Shown: piece after piece, positions 25,389-35,830 of the stretch
Layout: each line of letters opens with the position of its first letter
How positions within the stretch are numbered: the stretch's first letter is position 1
Assembly (NCBI RefSeq): GCF_015206895.1
Contig: NZ_JADEXU010000010.1
Coordinates: forward strand, 1-64,000
Source: Nostoc sp. LEGE 12450
GTDB taxonomy: Bacteria; Cyanobacteriota; Cyanobacteriia; Cyanobacteriales; Nostocaceae
DNA: 64,000 nucleotides
Reading direction: 5' to 3'
Translations under genes and position numbers: made by a program
The notes under the pieces: model-generated
What the model was told of the DNA's origin: nothing
Databases searched by the model: none
The model's input: only the letters and a program-made list of their open reading frames with translations

Positions 25389-28300
25389 TTATCCGAGAAC
25401 GGGAATAGAAATTATAAATCCTGTTCCTTGTCCCAAAACTGATTCACAAATCAAACTTCCACCATGATTGTCTATTATAATTTGGCGACTAATAGATAAT
25501 CCTAATCCCGTACCTTTTCCTACGCATTTGGTTGTAAATAGATTTTCAAAGATACAAGCTTTAACTTCTTCTGACATTCCTTTAGCATTATCTTGAATCT
25601 TAATTATCAGATTATTATTCTCTTCTATCTTAGTTAAGATAGTAATAATATTTGGATAGCTTTCTTGAACTTCCATAAAACTACGGCCGATATTTGCTTC
25701 TTCTAAAGCATCAATTGCATTTGCAATAATATTCATAAACACCTGATTCAATTGTCCTAAATAGCATTTCACTAATGGAATATTTCCATACTCCCTAATG
25801 ACTTGAATCGCTGGACGGTTATGATCGGCTTTCAAACGATGCTGTAAAATCAACAAAGTACTATCAATACCTTCATGGATATTAGCTAATACTTTAGAGG
25901 TAGTATCGGCGCGTGAAAAAGTACGGAGAGAAGTACTAATATTGCGAATACGCTGTGTTCCTACCGTCATACCATCAATCATTTTGGGTAAATCTTTTAG
26001 CAGGAAATCTATATCTATTTCTTCGGCTTTTTCTTCAATCTCAGCACCAGGATTCGGGAACTTTTCTCGGTATAGTTGCAGATAGCCTATTAAATCATTA
26101 ACAGTATCTTTTGCTTGGGCGATACTACCTGTAATAAAACCAACTGGATTGTTGATTTCATGTGCTACGCCTGCAACTAAATTTCCCAAAGAAGACATTT
26201 TTTCACTTTGAATAAGTTGTAATTGTGCCTCTTGTAAATCTTTGATTGACTGTTCTAATTCTCTAGATTTGTCTTGTTCTCTTGTGTACAAGCGGGCATT
26301 TTGTATGGCAATAGCCATTTGAGAAACCAAGACTTTTAATACCTCTATTCTCTCTGTAACAAAAGCTCCTGATGACAACTGATTTTCTAAATAAATAATC
26401 CCTGTAAGCTGTGATTGGTAAATTATGGGCAAGCAAAAGATTGATTTTATTTTAGATTCCTGAATATAAATATCAAGGTTAAATGGTTCTGTAATTATTG
26501 CATCATTCAATACAAGATATTGCTGGGTGCGAAAAACGTAATTAATCACAGAGAGTGGTAAATCTTGATAGGTCTCAACAGGAATAGAGTGTAAAACTAT
26601 TGCTACATTGTCGATAGCATTTCCAGAAGCTTCGATATATAGTTGATTATCTTTAAGTAGGAGTAGTACTGCTTTTTGAGCCGCAGCATTTTCTAGTAAA
26701 ATTTTGATTAGCTTGCTCAACAAATTCTCTAAAACAATTTCATTGGTAATCGCTTGCGAAAACTTGATGAATGTATTAAAATCTAAAAAATCGCTTAAAC
26801 TACTACTATTAGTAGTTGTGGTAGTGGTGAGGTGAATTGTATCTATTTTAGAAGTAGTAGTTTCTACAGTAGTAGTTTGTCCTACTAGAAAAGCATACTT
26901 CGATTCTAAGTATTTAACTTTAGCGATCGCACCCCAACGAATATAAGCATAATAAGCTTTAGTGATATAGGTTTGATGAATTAACTCTTTACCTAGAGAT
27001 TGATAAAATTTTCCTGCTAACTCATAGCCTAAAGCTTCTTCTTGGAGAAAACCATTTTCTTGAGATTTAGCAATAGAATTTTCATAGTAGTCCATTGCTT
27101 CCAGCTTTTGGCCCAAAATCCGATACCGTTCTGCCTCCACGAGATAAAATCTATGTGAGTGATTCGTGGGAGCGTGAGTAGCCCAGAGTTCCATTTTTTG
27201 CTGATTAGCTTGGACTTTTTCTAGAATAGCTTGCCTCTCCGACTCTTTAGCAGTATGATATATAGCCAAGTGTGCTAAAGAATCGTAGAAATAGAACAGT
27301 GGAACAACAAACAACCCTGTGACACCACCTAAAGATTTTTCTGCGATCGCAGCATTTTCTACAGCTTTAAAATACTCCCCAAATATGTAAGAGAGCATTA
27401 GTTTATTGACAAATAAATGATTAATTGTGTAAAGATCATTTACTTGCTGATGAATTGGCAGCATACTTTGCTCGTCGTAGGCTTCTCCAATTAAACAGTC
27501 CACATTTTCAAAACTTCCTTTCAAGTTCAGGACTGTTTGCAAATATACTGAGTTCCAAGTGAAAGCTACTTGTTGCTTGATTTTCTTCAGCGAATCACAA
27601 TAAGCTATCAGTTCTTTTTCTAGAACCCAAAGTTCCTTACCCAGCCAAAATGAATGATAGGGATAAATGTAACCACAATAGCCAGCATATTCTAAATCTC
27701 CGGTTTCTAGACCACTAGCATATCCAGACATTGATGATGTTAATGTCTCCCTAACATGTTCTTTCCAGTGCATAACATGAGCGCTAACAACCGTCAGAAT
27801 CTTAGCTTTGAGTTCTTCAGCATTAAATTGTGACACCAAACTAGAAGCTAATTTACCAAATTCATAGCCAGAATTAATTTCTCCTTGAACTCCACAAAGA
27901 AGTAAGCCATAAAGACTATAACCATACCCGGATACAGCCGTATTGCCATAGTTTAAGGACAAATTGACCATTTTACAGACAATAATTGGCATCATTGCAG
28001 GAGCCGTTTGAAAAGCCGCAGGAAGAACTCCCATTAAGATTCTCATAGCTGCAATCTTGTTAGGATCAGACATTAATGGTAAGTTAATTAAATCTGCTAT
28101 GGCTTTCCCTTTCAAAGAAACAGCAATTTCATCCATCCCCTGCTGAATATCAGTTGATGTCGGTTCATCTGGAAAACTTATTCCTAACAATTTTAGAATT
28201 GATACTGCTATCTGAATGGCTTCCAGTTGTTTGCTTTGAATGATAGAAGCGATAATCTGTACTTCATAGACTTTCACTTTATCTAGAAGAATTTTGGCTT

Positions 28301-30812
28301 CTTGCTGCACCACCTCAGCCCATTGTTGCATCTGCTCAAAATTACCGCCCAGATAGGCTGCTTCTGCGGCTCCTTCATATAAGCCTATGGTTAAGGTATA
28401 TTCAGTTTGCCAAGCGTCTATACTTAAAAGTCCTATCCCATTTGTAAAGTACTTAAGCGCAGCTTCATAAGCTGTAGAAGCTTTAGCTTTTCGGCCTGCA
28501 ATTAAGTTTAATCGTGCCAATTCAGTTTTATCAGATTGTTCTATTAGGTTAACAATACCTACATTCAACTGATTAACTATATCAAAAACATTAGCTTCTA
28601 TTTCCTCTTTTGGAATATTTTGTAGAAGCAATTGTCCAATTTTTAAGTGAGTAGATTTCTTGAGTTCTTCTGGGATCAGCGAATATGCTGCTTGTTGTAC
28701 TCTATCATGTAAGAACTTGTAACCAACTCGTGAAGTGTCGAAATTTAAATTAACCGCTTCTTCTTGATTAAAAACTAAAGGAATACGGTAAGCTTCACTT
28801 AAAGGTAGAATTAATCCCGCTTGCAAAGCCGAGTGTAAATCATTGGCTGTCAAAGAAGCTGATTTTTCATTGACTATCGATAAAACATCAAGACTAAATC
28901 TGTCACCCACACAAGCTGCTAATTTTAAAACATCTTGGGTAGATTTTGGTAGTTTCTCAACTCGACTGGCAACTAGTTCAATTACATTTTTGTCGGTAAT
29001 TCCAATTGCTTGAATATCCTTTAAACTCCACTGCCATTGAGCTTTAATAAAATCAAATTTCAAAAGGTCTTCTTGATTAAGTGCCTGAATAAGTTGTGTG
29101 ATAAAGAATGGATTTCCACCTGTTTTATTATAAATTAATTCAGATAAGTGGATAATTTTATTGTCAAAAATGCTGGATTCTGTATCATGGTTAACTTCTG
29201 CTACTTGTAGAGTTTCTCCAACTAGCTGAGTCACATTCTCTAAATTTAAAGGTTGCAATACAATATTGTTAACAACTGTGCCAGCATTCTTAATTTCTTC
29301 TATTTTTTGAATTAACGGATGTGCGGCATTAACTTCATTATCCCTATATGCACCAATGAATAATAGATGTTTGCTGTCAGTATCAGTTATAAGTAGTTGG
29401 ATTAAATTCAATGTGGCTGAATCTGCCCATTGCAAATCATCTAAAAATATGACTAAAGGGTGTTCTTTTTGGGTAAAAACTTGAATAAATTCTTTAAAAA
29501 CTCGATTGAAGCGGTTTTGTGATTCTGTTGCACCAATTTGAGCAACGTCTGGCTGTGTACCAATAATTAATTCTACTTCGGGAATTACGTCAATAATGAC
29601 TTTCCCATTTGTTCCCAAAGCTGATAGTATTTTTTCACGCCAGGTTTCTATTTTTTCATTATTCTCTGTCAGCAAATACCGCATTAAATAAGCAAAAGCT
29701 TGAATTAAAGAAGCATAAGGTATATTTCGTTTTAATTGGTCAAATTTACCAGAAATAAAGTAACCTTGTCTACGAGTAATGGGTTTATTAACTTCGTTAA
29801 CTAAAACTGATTTACCAATACCTGAATAACCAGAAACTAGCATCATCTCACTAGTTCCAGATGTAACGCGTTCAAATGCAGCTAGCAGTTCATTAACTTG
29901 GTTTTCACGACCATATAATTTTTGAGGAATTAATAACTGGCTTAAGACATCTAAACGACCTGGAACAAAATCAGTAATTATACCCTGAGATTTTAACTGG
30001 TTAAGACATAACTCTAAGTCTGCCAATAATCCTGTAGCACTTTGATATCTGTCTTCAGCATTTTTCGCCATCAACTTCAGCACAATTTCTGAGATGGCGT
30101 TAGGAATTGTTGGATTTAATAACTGTGGATTTATCGGTTGAACAGCAATATGGCTATAAACTAGTTCTAAGGGGTCTTGACTAAAAAATGGTGTTTTCTC
30201 AGTGAGCATTTCATATAAAGTCACACCGAGAGAATAAAAGTCAGTACGATAATCAAGAATACGATTCATTCTCCCCGTTTGTTCAGGAGACATGTAGGCA
30301 AGTGTGCCTTCAACGCAGTTAGGATTATTAAATTGGGGATTTTCCTTATTGAGGCGGGAGGCTATACCAAAGTCAGTGAGTTTAACAATACCTGTCTGGG
30401 AGTTAATAATTATGTTGCTAGGCTTGATATCTTTATGAATGATCTGGTGTTTATGCAAATAATCTAGAGCTTTAGTCAGTTGAATAGCAATATTTAAATG
30501 GTTAATTAAGTCAAGTTTTTCTGTCTGAAGAATTTGGGCTAAAGATTGACCACCAAAGTCTTCTAACAACAGCCCCACTCGATTAGCAAAGGTTTCTAGA
30601 CTAATGGATTTAACTATGTTGGGATGGTCTAAACCTTGCTGAATTTGATACTCATTTTTCAGGCGAGTAAAGGCTTCAAGGGTAGGATATTCATTTTTAA
30701 GCAACTTGAGGATAACTCGCTGTTGCGTTTTTGGTATTTGTGTTTGATAAATAATTGTTTGGATTCCTTCGTGGAGAGTTGAGTTGATTGGGTATCCAGT
30801 ACGATTTGGCAT
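25389..30812 (-). CDS. Trifunctional Ser/Thr kinase, AAA ATPase and histidine kinase (HstK type)
   Basis: This encodes 1807 residues. In order: a Ser/Thr kinase domain (about 10-275) with IIHKDIKPSNIII and LTDFGIASRL, hence catalytic Asp and DFG intact though HRD reads HKD; a large AAA/STAND-type ATPase (about 290-560) with Walker A GYSGIGKSV and Walker B VIFLDDLQWADS; a long helical TPR-like region (about 700-1280); a GAF domain (about 1360-1510); and a histidine kinase with H-box VAGVAHEINNPVGF near 1547, then QVFMNIIANAIDAL, QDNAKGM and GTGLGLSISRQI. This is the layout of cyanobacterial HstK-type proteins. No response regulator lies next to it. Its ligand is unknown. Confidence 0.93.
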   Translation of the reverse strand: MPNRTGYPINSTLHEGIQTIIYQTQIPKTQQRVILKLLKNEYPTLEAFTRLKNEYQIQQGLDHPNIVKSISLETFANRVGLLLEDFGGQSLAQILQTEKLDLINHLNIAIQLTKALDYLHKHQIIHKDIKPSNIIINSQTGIVKLTDFGIASRLNKENPQFNNPNCVEGTLAYMSPEQTGRMNRILDYRTDFYSLGVTLYEMLTEKTPFFSQDPLELVYSHIAVQPINPQLLNPTIPNAISEIVLKLMAKNAEDRYQSATGLLADLELCLNQLKSQGIITDFVPGRLDVLSQLLIPQKLYGRENQVNELLAAFERVTSGTSEMMLVSGYSGIGKSVLVNEVNKPITRRQGYFISGKFDQLKRNIPYASLIQAFAYLMRYLLTENNEKIETWREKILSALGTNGKVIIDVIPEVELIIGTQPDVAQIGATESQNRFNRVFKEFIQVFTQKEHPLVIFLDDLQWADSATLNLIQLLITDTDSKHLLFIGAYRDNEVNAAHPLIQKIEEIKNAGTVVNNIVLQPLNLENVTQLVGETLQVAEVNHDTESSIFDNKIIHLSELIYNKTGGNPFFITQLIQALNQEDLLKFDFIKAQWQWSLKDIQAIGITDKNVIELVASRVEKLPKSTQDVLKLAACVGDRFSLDVLSIVNEKSASLTANDLHSALQAGLILPLSEAYRIPLVFNQEEAVNLNFDTSRVGYKFLHDRVQQAAYSLIPEELKKSTHLKIGQLLLQNIPKEEIEANVFDIVNQLNVGIVNLIEQSDKTELARLNLIAGRKAKASTAYEAALKYFTNGIGLLSIDAWQTEYTLTIGLYEGAAEAAYLGGNFEQMQQWAEVVQQEAKILLDKVKVYEVQIIASIIQSKQLEAIQIAVSILKLLGISFPDEPTSTDIQQGMDEIAVSLKGKAIADLINLPLMSDPNKIAAMRILMGVLPAAFQTAPAMMPIIVCKMVNLSLNYGNTAVSGYGYSLYGLLLCGVQGEINSGYEFGKLASSLVSQFNAEELKAKILTVVSAHVMHWKEHVRETLTSSMSGYASGLETGDLEYAGYCGYIYPYHSFWLGKELWVLEKELIAYCDSLKKIKQQVAFTWNSVYLQTVLNLKGSFENVDCLIGEAYDEQSMLPIHQQVNDLYTINHLFVNKLMLSYIFGEYFKAVENAAIAEKSLGGVTGLFVVPLFYFYDSLAHLAIYHTAKESERQAILEKVQANQQKMELWATHAPTNHSHRFYLVEAERYRILGQKLEAMDYYENSIAKSQENGFLQEEALGYELAGKFYQSLGKELIHQTYITKAYYAYIRWGAIAKVKYLESKYAFLVGQTTTVETTTSKIDTIHLTTTTTTNSSSLSDFLDFNTFIKFSQAITNEIVLENLLSKLIKILLENAAAQKAVLLLLKDNQLYIEASGNAIDNVAIVLHSIPVETYQDLPLSVINYVFRTQQYLVLNDAIITEPFNLDIYIQESKIKSIFCLPIIYQSQLTGIIYLENQLSSGAFVTERIEVLKVLVSQMAIAIQNARLYTREQDKSRELEQSIKDLQEAQLQLIQSEKMSSLGNLVAGVAHEINNPVGFITGSIAQAKDTVNDLIGYLQLYREKFPNPGAEIEEKAEEIDIDFLLKDLPKMIDGMTVGTQRIRNISTSLRTFSRADTTSKVLANIHEGIDSTLLILQHRLKADHNRPAIQVIREYGNIPLVKCYLGQLNQVFMNIIANAIDALEEANIGRSFMEVQESYPNIITILTKIEENNNLIIKIQDNAKGMSEEVKACIFENLFTTKCVGKGTGLGLSISRQIIIDNHGGSLICESVLGQGTGFIISIPVLG

Positions 30813-30984
30813 TGATTTTTGCCTATAAACTTACAAAATTAGTACTACCCCCCGTCTTGTCATAAAAGGGGTTCTAATTTAATTATTCCCAGTGGTAGAA
30901 AATTATTAACATTGTGATTCCGTATTCAAGGGTTATAAATTGAAACGCGATTATTCCCTTGTAACGGAAAAGCTACTCTAACTT

Positions 30985-31521
30985 TTACGCCAAACGCAGA
31001 TTAGGACACTTCTGCAAGAATCCAGATGCCTTATTGTGGGCATCTACATTATGAGTATGTGCTGGCGTAGGTCGAATAATGCCATCAAACAGGTCATCTA
31101 ATCCGTAGGGAGTGAAAAATTGCCATTGACCTTGTGCATTTAGTCGAACTCCGACAGCAGTAGCAGTGTGCAGCCACTCTGTGATGGCATCTTCTGTACT
31201 AGTGTAGGGTCTGCTACCAAGCCGCCAACGAGCAAAACTGGCTTGATTTTTGACATCAAACTCGTCATGAGGAAATTGTTCTGTGAGAGTCGCCTTTGCT
31301 GCTAGTTCTTGAGAACGATTTCCTTCTATATCAAAAAATGCAATATCAAAATCTTTAATACCTAACCCACAGTCATTGCCAAAAATCGAGGACCAAACTG
31401 TGTTTCGGACTGCACCACCAGCTAACCACCAGTTAGGTAGATTTAATTGAGCGATCGCAGGTAATACTGTATCAATAGGTGTATCAGCTAAAATCATCTG
31501 TAGACGAGTGTTACTATTCAT
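30985..31521 (-). CDS. Nucleotidyltransferase-fold protein (DUF925/NTP_transf_6 type)
   Basis: This encodes 178 residues. The N-terminal nucleotidyltransferase signature WWLAGGAVRNTVWS, followed by IKDFDIAFFD with paired acidic residues, places it in the DUF925 branch of the nucleotidyltransferase superfamily. The later sequence GIIRPTPAHT is family-like. Members are thought to transfer nucleotides to small molecules or proteins; no substrate is known here. The gene sits between the HstK-type gene and a divergent broken pRiA4b-type gene, with no operon partner. Confidence 0.8.
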   Translation of the reverse strand: MNSNTRLQMILADTPIDTVLPAIAQLNLPNWWLAGGAVRNTVWSSIFGNDCGLGIKDFDIAFFDIEGNRSQELAAKATLTEQFPHDEFDVKNQASFARWRLGSRPYTSTEDAITEWLHTATAVGVRLNAQGQWQFFTPYGLDDLFDGIIRPTPAHTHNVDAHNKASGFLQKCPNLRLA

Positions 31522-31716
31522 ATCAAACTCTTGGGATTGTCAACTAGAAGGTGAAAATATTATCATTCACATCTCATTAAGTTTACGGTCTTGATAAACC
31601 TACTATGACACTTATAGGGTCAGGGTTTATTAGGATAATTTTGGTACTCATCGTATAAAGAATACAAGGTTATACAGAAGGTTAAATTGTGAATTGAGAA
31701 TTTATAATTTTTATTT

Positions 31717-32985
31717 ATGGAAGATTTATTTGCGCGACTAGAACGCACACTCAATCCTGAACTACCTTCCTTAACAGAGTCACAACAACAACTCCTGCAA
31801 GAACTCAGTATTGATGAAAATCAACCTGGTACAATTTTGCGTGATTTTTAAACTCTGATAGATTTATTACAACCGAATGGAGTGGAAGTTAGTAGTGTTA
31901 ATAATCTTCTACCACTGAAAGTACTATCAGAATTGAATTCTCTGTTAAGTCACCCAATTGAAACTAAACTCAAACGCCCCGTACAGAAATCATACCCTTA
32001 CATTAATGGACTATATCTGTTATTACGCAGTTCTGGAATAGCCCAAATTAGATCCCAAGGTAAGAAGCAGATTTTAGTTTTAGACGCAGCCACTTTGCAA
32101 TCATGGTCAAATCTCAATCCAACAGAACGCTATTTTAATTTATTAGAAGCCTGGTTGATTTGGGGAAATAACGAAATTTTAGGTGAACATCAAGATTCAT
32201 TTGGGAATTTATTTAGATGTATTCAACTATGGCCCCGCGTCCCAGATAAAGGTTTAAAATTCCCTAAATATGAACACCAACACGATATTAGTTATTACCC
32301 AGGTCTGCATAATGTTGCCCTGTTAGAGTTATTTGGATTGTTAACTATTAAACATGGCAAGCCAACAGATGGCAAAGGATGGCGCATTACTAGTTTACAA
32401 CGCTTGCCATTTGGAGATGCTATGTTGCAACTACTATTCCCACTAGGTATACGAGGAGAATTACAGGATGAGGTCAATGTAACTTTTGGAAAGTTGCAGT
32501 CACATCTTCAACTATTTTTTTCAGAATGGGAGCATAATTTACTTGTTCCCAAACAAGGCTTTACTGACGGAATTTATATTTTTAAAGTGTCCATTTCTAA
32601 GGCTTGGCGACGCATTGCCATACCAGCCAAAAAACCATTAAGCTGGCTAGCAGAGACAATTCTTGATGCTTTTGACTTTGATTACGATCACCTGTACGAG
32701 TTTAGTTATAAAGACCATTTTGGTCGCATCATAAAAATCGGTCATGCCTATATGGAAACACCCCCATTTGCCGACCAAGTGCAGATTGGTGATGTGTCTC
32801 TAGAACCGGGTGGTAAAATGACCTATCTTTATAATTTTGGCGACAACTGGAAATTTGATGTGCAGTTAGAAGCAATTAATCCACCTGATAACAAAATCAA
32901 AAAACCAAAAATTGTAGAAGTTCACGGAAATGCACCTCAACAGTATTGGAGTGAGGATGATGAATCGGATGAAGATGAAGGATGA
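31717..32985 (+). pseudogene. pRiA4b ORF-3-like (TnpR-like) gene interrupted by an in-frame TAA
   Basis: An ATG at 31717 opens a frame of 44 codons (MEDLFARLERTLNPELP, ending GTILRDF), then a TAA at 31849-31851. The same frame continues TLIDLLQPNGVEV into a GTG-started 367-residue frame (31882 on). CAA to TAA is one base change, and the joined protein (about 422 residues) is coherent. The C-terminal half has the plasmid pRiA4b ORF-3 fold: IYIFKVSISKAWRRIAIPA, LAETILDAFDFDYDHLYEF and TYLYNFGDNWKFDVQLE. The C-terminus is very acidic. The 367-residue part may still be translated from the GTG at 31882. Function of the family is unknown. Confidence 0.75.
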
Positions 32986-33112
32986 AGAGGATTTAGGGAA
33001 GTACAGAGAATCGTGTTCATAAGTCTTCTGTTTGTGTCTACTAAAACCCGCTCTAAGATTGAGATAGTTTTAGTTACAATAAAGCAACACAAATTGTCAG
33101 GAGATAAAACTT

Positions 33113-33568
33113 GTGAGTCTTCCATATACTGGAGATTGTCAATGTGGACAGATTCGTTATGAAATTCATGCCCAACCTTTAACCCTTTACCTATGCCACT
33201 GCAAGGAGTGTCAAAAACAATCGTCTAGTGCCTTTGGTATGTCTCTTACAGTACTACGAGATGCGGTTGTAATTGTTCAGGGAAAACCGAAAGCTTGGAC
33301 TCGGAAAAATGATAGCGGACGTGAAGTAAATAACCTATTCTGTGGCGACTGCGGAACGCGATTGTTCCATGAACGGACTTATAAAACCGATACTATTAAT
33401 GTCAAAGCTGGAACCTTAGATGATACAAGTTGGTTACGTCCAGTGGGTAACATTTGGACACGCAGTGCCCAGTCATGGGTGATAATTTCAGATCAGTTGC
33501 TCAACTATGATGGACAACCAGAGGATACGCAGCCTTTATGGGAAAAATGGAAACAACAACATCCATAA
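33113..33568 (+). CDS. GFA-family (glutathione-dependent formaldehyde-activating-like) protein
   Basis: This encodes 151 residues starting at a GTG, with CAGGAG 9-14 bases upstream. The zinc-binding cysteines are in place: TGDCQCGQIRYE, CHCKECQKQSSSAF and CGDCGTRLF, followed by VKAGTLDD. Family members bind zinc, and the original member promotes S-hydroxymethylglutathione formation; most cyanobacterial members are of unknown substrate. The gene stands alone between the broken pRiA4b-type gene and cobO. Confidence 0.85.
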   Translation: MSLPYTGDCQCGQIRYEIHAQPLTLYLCHCKECQKQSSSAFGMSLTVLRDAVVIVQGKPKAWTRKNDSGREVNNLFCGDCGTRLFHERTYKTDTINVKAGTLDDTSWLRPVGNIWTRSAQSWVIISDQLLNYDGQPEDTQPLWEKWKQQHP

Positions 33569-33902
33569 ATGCTCCTGATATTAGACATCATAGCTCTTGA
33601 CGCTTAAAGCATTTAGCTCATGATTTTACCAAAGGAGATAATCAGAAATTTTTATTGTTAAAATGCTTTAATGAACATATTAAATTATTTAAAACAGTAA
33701 TAGTAAACTCAAATTATAATTTCAGTTTGTGTATTATATATTTCTACTTGTCTGCAAATCCTTAATAAAGGTAACATACTATTAATATTTCACATGAAAA
33801 CTTACTGGACATTTCCAATCAAGTAATTTAAGTGAAATTGGATAATTAAGAAGATTTTGGTTCATTCCCAACAATTTTAACAGTTATTTCTAGACAAGCT
33901 TA
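33569..33902. other. Intergenic region upstream of cobO
   Basis: AT-rich and without a gene. TTAAAGCATTT (33604-33614) and AAATGCTTTAA (33661-33671) are 11-bp inverted arms 46 bases apart and could close a large stem-loop. No cobalamin riboswitch B12 box or conserved GCCACTG was found, although cobO is a typical target of such switches. Confidence 0.5.
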
Positions 33903-34580
33903 ATGAAAAACGATACACCACAAGAATTAAACCAAGATCAAGAAATTGGGCGCTTGATTGATGAGGTAATGTCTTCATCTCTGACTGATGAACAGTACCG
34001 CAAAAAAATGCAGCGACGCAAAGAAGTGCAAGACAAGCGCATAGCAGAAGCTGTACCAGAAAAAGGGTTAATTATTGTAAATACTGGTAATGGTAAAGGT
34101 AAAACCACTGCGGCTTTGGGGATGGTGTTACGATCGCTAGGTCACGGCTATAAAGTAGCGATCATCCAATTTATTAAGGGAAGCTGGGAACCTTCAGAAA
34201 AAAGGGTTTTCAGCTATTGGGAAGACCAGATAGAATTTCATGCAATGGGCGAAGGCTTCACTTGGGAAACTCAAGACCGCGATCGCGATCTTGACAAAGC
34301 TAGTGCCGCCTGGGAAAAATCATTAGAATATATTCGCAACCCAGACTTTCATCTGGTGTTGTTAGACGAAATTAACATCGCCCTCAAAATGGCTTACTTA
34401 CCATTAGAGGACGTTTTGGCGGGTTTGGCGCAAAAACCAGCTAATAAGCACGTTATTCTCACAGGTAGAGGCGCACCGGCTGGTTTAATTGAGCGTGCTG
34501 ACCTCGTAACCGAAATGACCTTAATTAAGCACCCTTTCCGCGATCAAGGCGTGAAAGCGCAACCAGGAATTGAGTATTAA
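33903..34580 (+). CDS. cobO: Cob(I)yrinic acid a,c-diamide adenosyltransferase
   Basis: This encodes 225 residues. It transfers the adenosyl group of ATP to cob(I)alamin-type corrinoids. The P-loop NTGNGKGKTTAALG lies at about 60-73, followed by GYKVAIIQFIKGSW, VLLDEINIALKMAYL and VILTGRGAP, all typical of the CobO/BtuR family. The N-terminal 55 residues are charged and variable. cobB lies in the same window but 24 kb away, so the cobalamin genes are dispersed. The stop is 8 bases from the end of the convergent hypothetical gene. Confidence 0.93.
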   Translation: MKNDTPQELNQDQEIGRLIDEVMSSSLTDEQYRKKMQRRKEVQDKRIAEAVPEKGLIIVNTGNGKGKTTAALGMVLRSLGHGYKVAIIQFIKGSWEPSEKRVFSYWEDQIEFHAMGEGFTWETQDRDRDLDKASAAWEKSLEYIRNPDFHLVLLDEINIALKMAYLPLEDVLAGLAQKPANKHVILTGRGAPAGLIERADLVTEMTLIKHPFRDQGVKAQPGIEY

Positions 34581-34588
34581 CTTAACGA

Positions 34589-35296
34589 TTATTTGCACAT
34601 TTGCAACGTGCGGCGATCGCTAGCTGTGATGGAATTTAATTGATAAAAGTCTTGCAGAGCCACTGAGTAAGGATAACTGCTGAAATCATCTTCACTAACT
34701 TTAGGTAGTTGACTGTTTGCAGCTACCTGATTTGACCGAGGAGTACTGGCTTCATTTGACGAACTATTAACCGTCATCGCCAACTCTCCTGACTTGTTGA
34801 GCGTACCTTGAAAACAATTAAATTCTGATTGGGGCATATACAATGCACCAGTTATCTTGTCCTGCTGCTTTTGAAATATGATGTAACCTTGACCAAGCTG
34901 GTTTGATTTTGGCGATTGACCATAGAGATAAACCCCATCTTTGACAGGAAAATTCACTTTTGGTAAACTTTCTGTACCTTTTGTAGCTCCCTGAGAATCT
35001 GGAACCAGCGCTGTGGTTTTAGGGAGTGTTTTTCCGCTCTGATGTACAAAAATCCCTCTCTCTCCAGCAGATGCTCTTAGCTGACTTCTCTGCTCTCTAA
35101 CTTTTCTTAGCTGCGACAAAAGGGAGTTTTCGGAGGTTGTGGTTTTTTGAATCTGAGCCGATGATAATGGAGAATCTGTAACCGGTACGACTTGAGTCTG
35201 CTTGCCTATAAAGCCCAAACCGAGAAGTAAGCCTAAGCCCGCTAGGGAAATTCCCCACTGGCGGGGAGATAAGAACTGATAAAGGTTGTTAAGCAC
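34589..35296 (-). CDS. Membrane-anchored protein of unknown function
   Basis: This encodes 235 residues from a GTG at 35296 preceded by GGAGAAGTAG. A hydrophobic N-terminal segment (ISLAGLGLLLGLGFI, about 15-30) forms a signal anchor. After a low-complexity linker, residues about 115-235 hold a domain with VYLYGQSPKSNQLGQGYIIFQ and GALYMPQSEFNCFQGTLN, ending YSVALQDFYQLNSI and MCK. Two cysteines (ECF-like CFQ and the C-terminal CK) might form a disulphide in the periplasm. It resembles conserved cyanobacterial hypothetical proteins, but the function is not known. It converges on cobO. Confidence 0.7.
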   Translation of the reverse strand: MLNNLYQFLSPRQWGISLAGLGLLLGLGFIGKQTQVVPVTDSPLSSAQIQKTTTSENSLLSQLRKVREQRSQLRASAGERGIFVHQSGKTLPKTTALVPDSQGATKGTESLPKVNFPVKDGVYLYGQSPKSNQLGQGYIIFQKQQDKITGALYMPQSEFNCFQGTLNKSGELAMTVNSSSNEASTPRSNQVAANSQLPKVSEDDFSSYPYSVALQDFYQLNSITASDRRTLQMCK

Positions 35297-35596
35297 CCTA
35301 CTTCTCCTGTTAAAAAATCAACTAAGTTCTTTAGAACTTACTTAAACTATAACCAAGTCTTAATTGTCAAAAGACTTTGTTAACGACTTATATTACTATT
35401 GTCCAAAAAAGAAAACTGTCAAAAACCAAAGTTTTTATTTAATCTAGCCCGACAATCTTAGATTACCACCAGTTAGGGGAAGTAGAGCAGCGTAAACAAT
35501 TAAAGGTTTGTAGTGTTCGCGGAGCGTGTCGCAGACAAGCCTCTCGTAGAGAAGAGAGGGCTTGATCCCGTCAAATAGGACTAAACTTTTTACTAC

Positions 35597-35637
35597 AAAC
35601 TAATATTAATTAACTTTACATTAATTAATATTAGTTT
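35597..35637. repeat. Perfect 17-bp AT-rich inverted repeat
   Basis: AAACTAATATTAATTAA (35597-35613) and TTAATTAATATTAGTTT (35621-35637) pair fully around the 7-base loop CTTTACA. No T-tract suggests a terminator, so it may be a repeat-element core or an RNA structure. Confidence 0.8.
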
Positions 35638-35830
35638 GAGTTATTTTTCATCCAATAGATTCATCCCGTTGGGTGAAGTTAATCAGAAATTAGATCCTTT
35701 CAATCAATATGGGTTTCGTAGTACCTTATTTTTTACTTTTTAATAAATAAAAATACTGATAGTATTTTCTCGGATTTGTCGCCGTAGAAATACAGCCTCA
35801 GATCAAAATATTTTTCCTGGCTATCATTAT

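Noticed and set aside
13871-32985. TAA reassigned or read as an amino acid (two in-frame TAA cases)
   Set aside because: Standard TAA stops end many genes here, so genome-wide reassignment is untenable. Local readthrough is not supported by any special downstream structure that I could see.
33569-33902. Possible cobalamin riboswitch upstream of cobO
   Set aside because: The region is AT-rich, and no B12 box (GCCACTG) or conserved core was seen.
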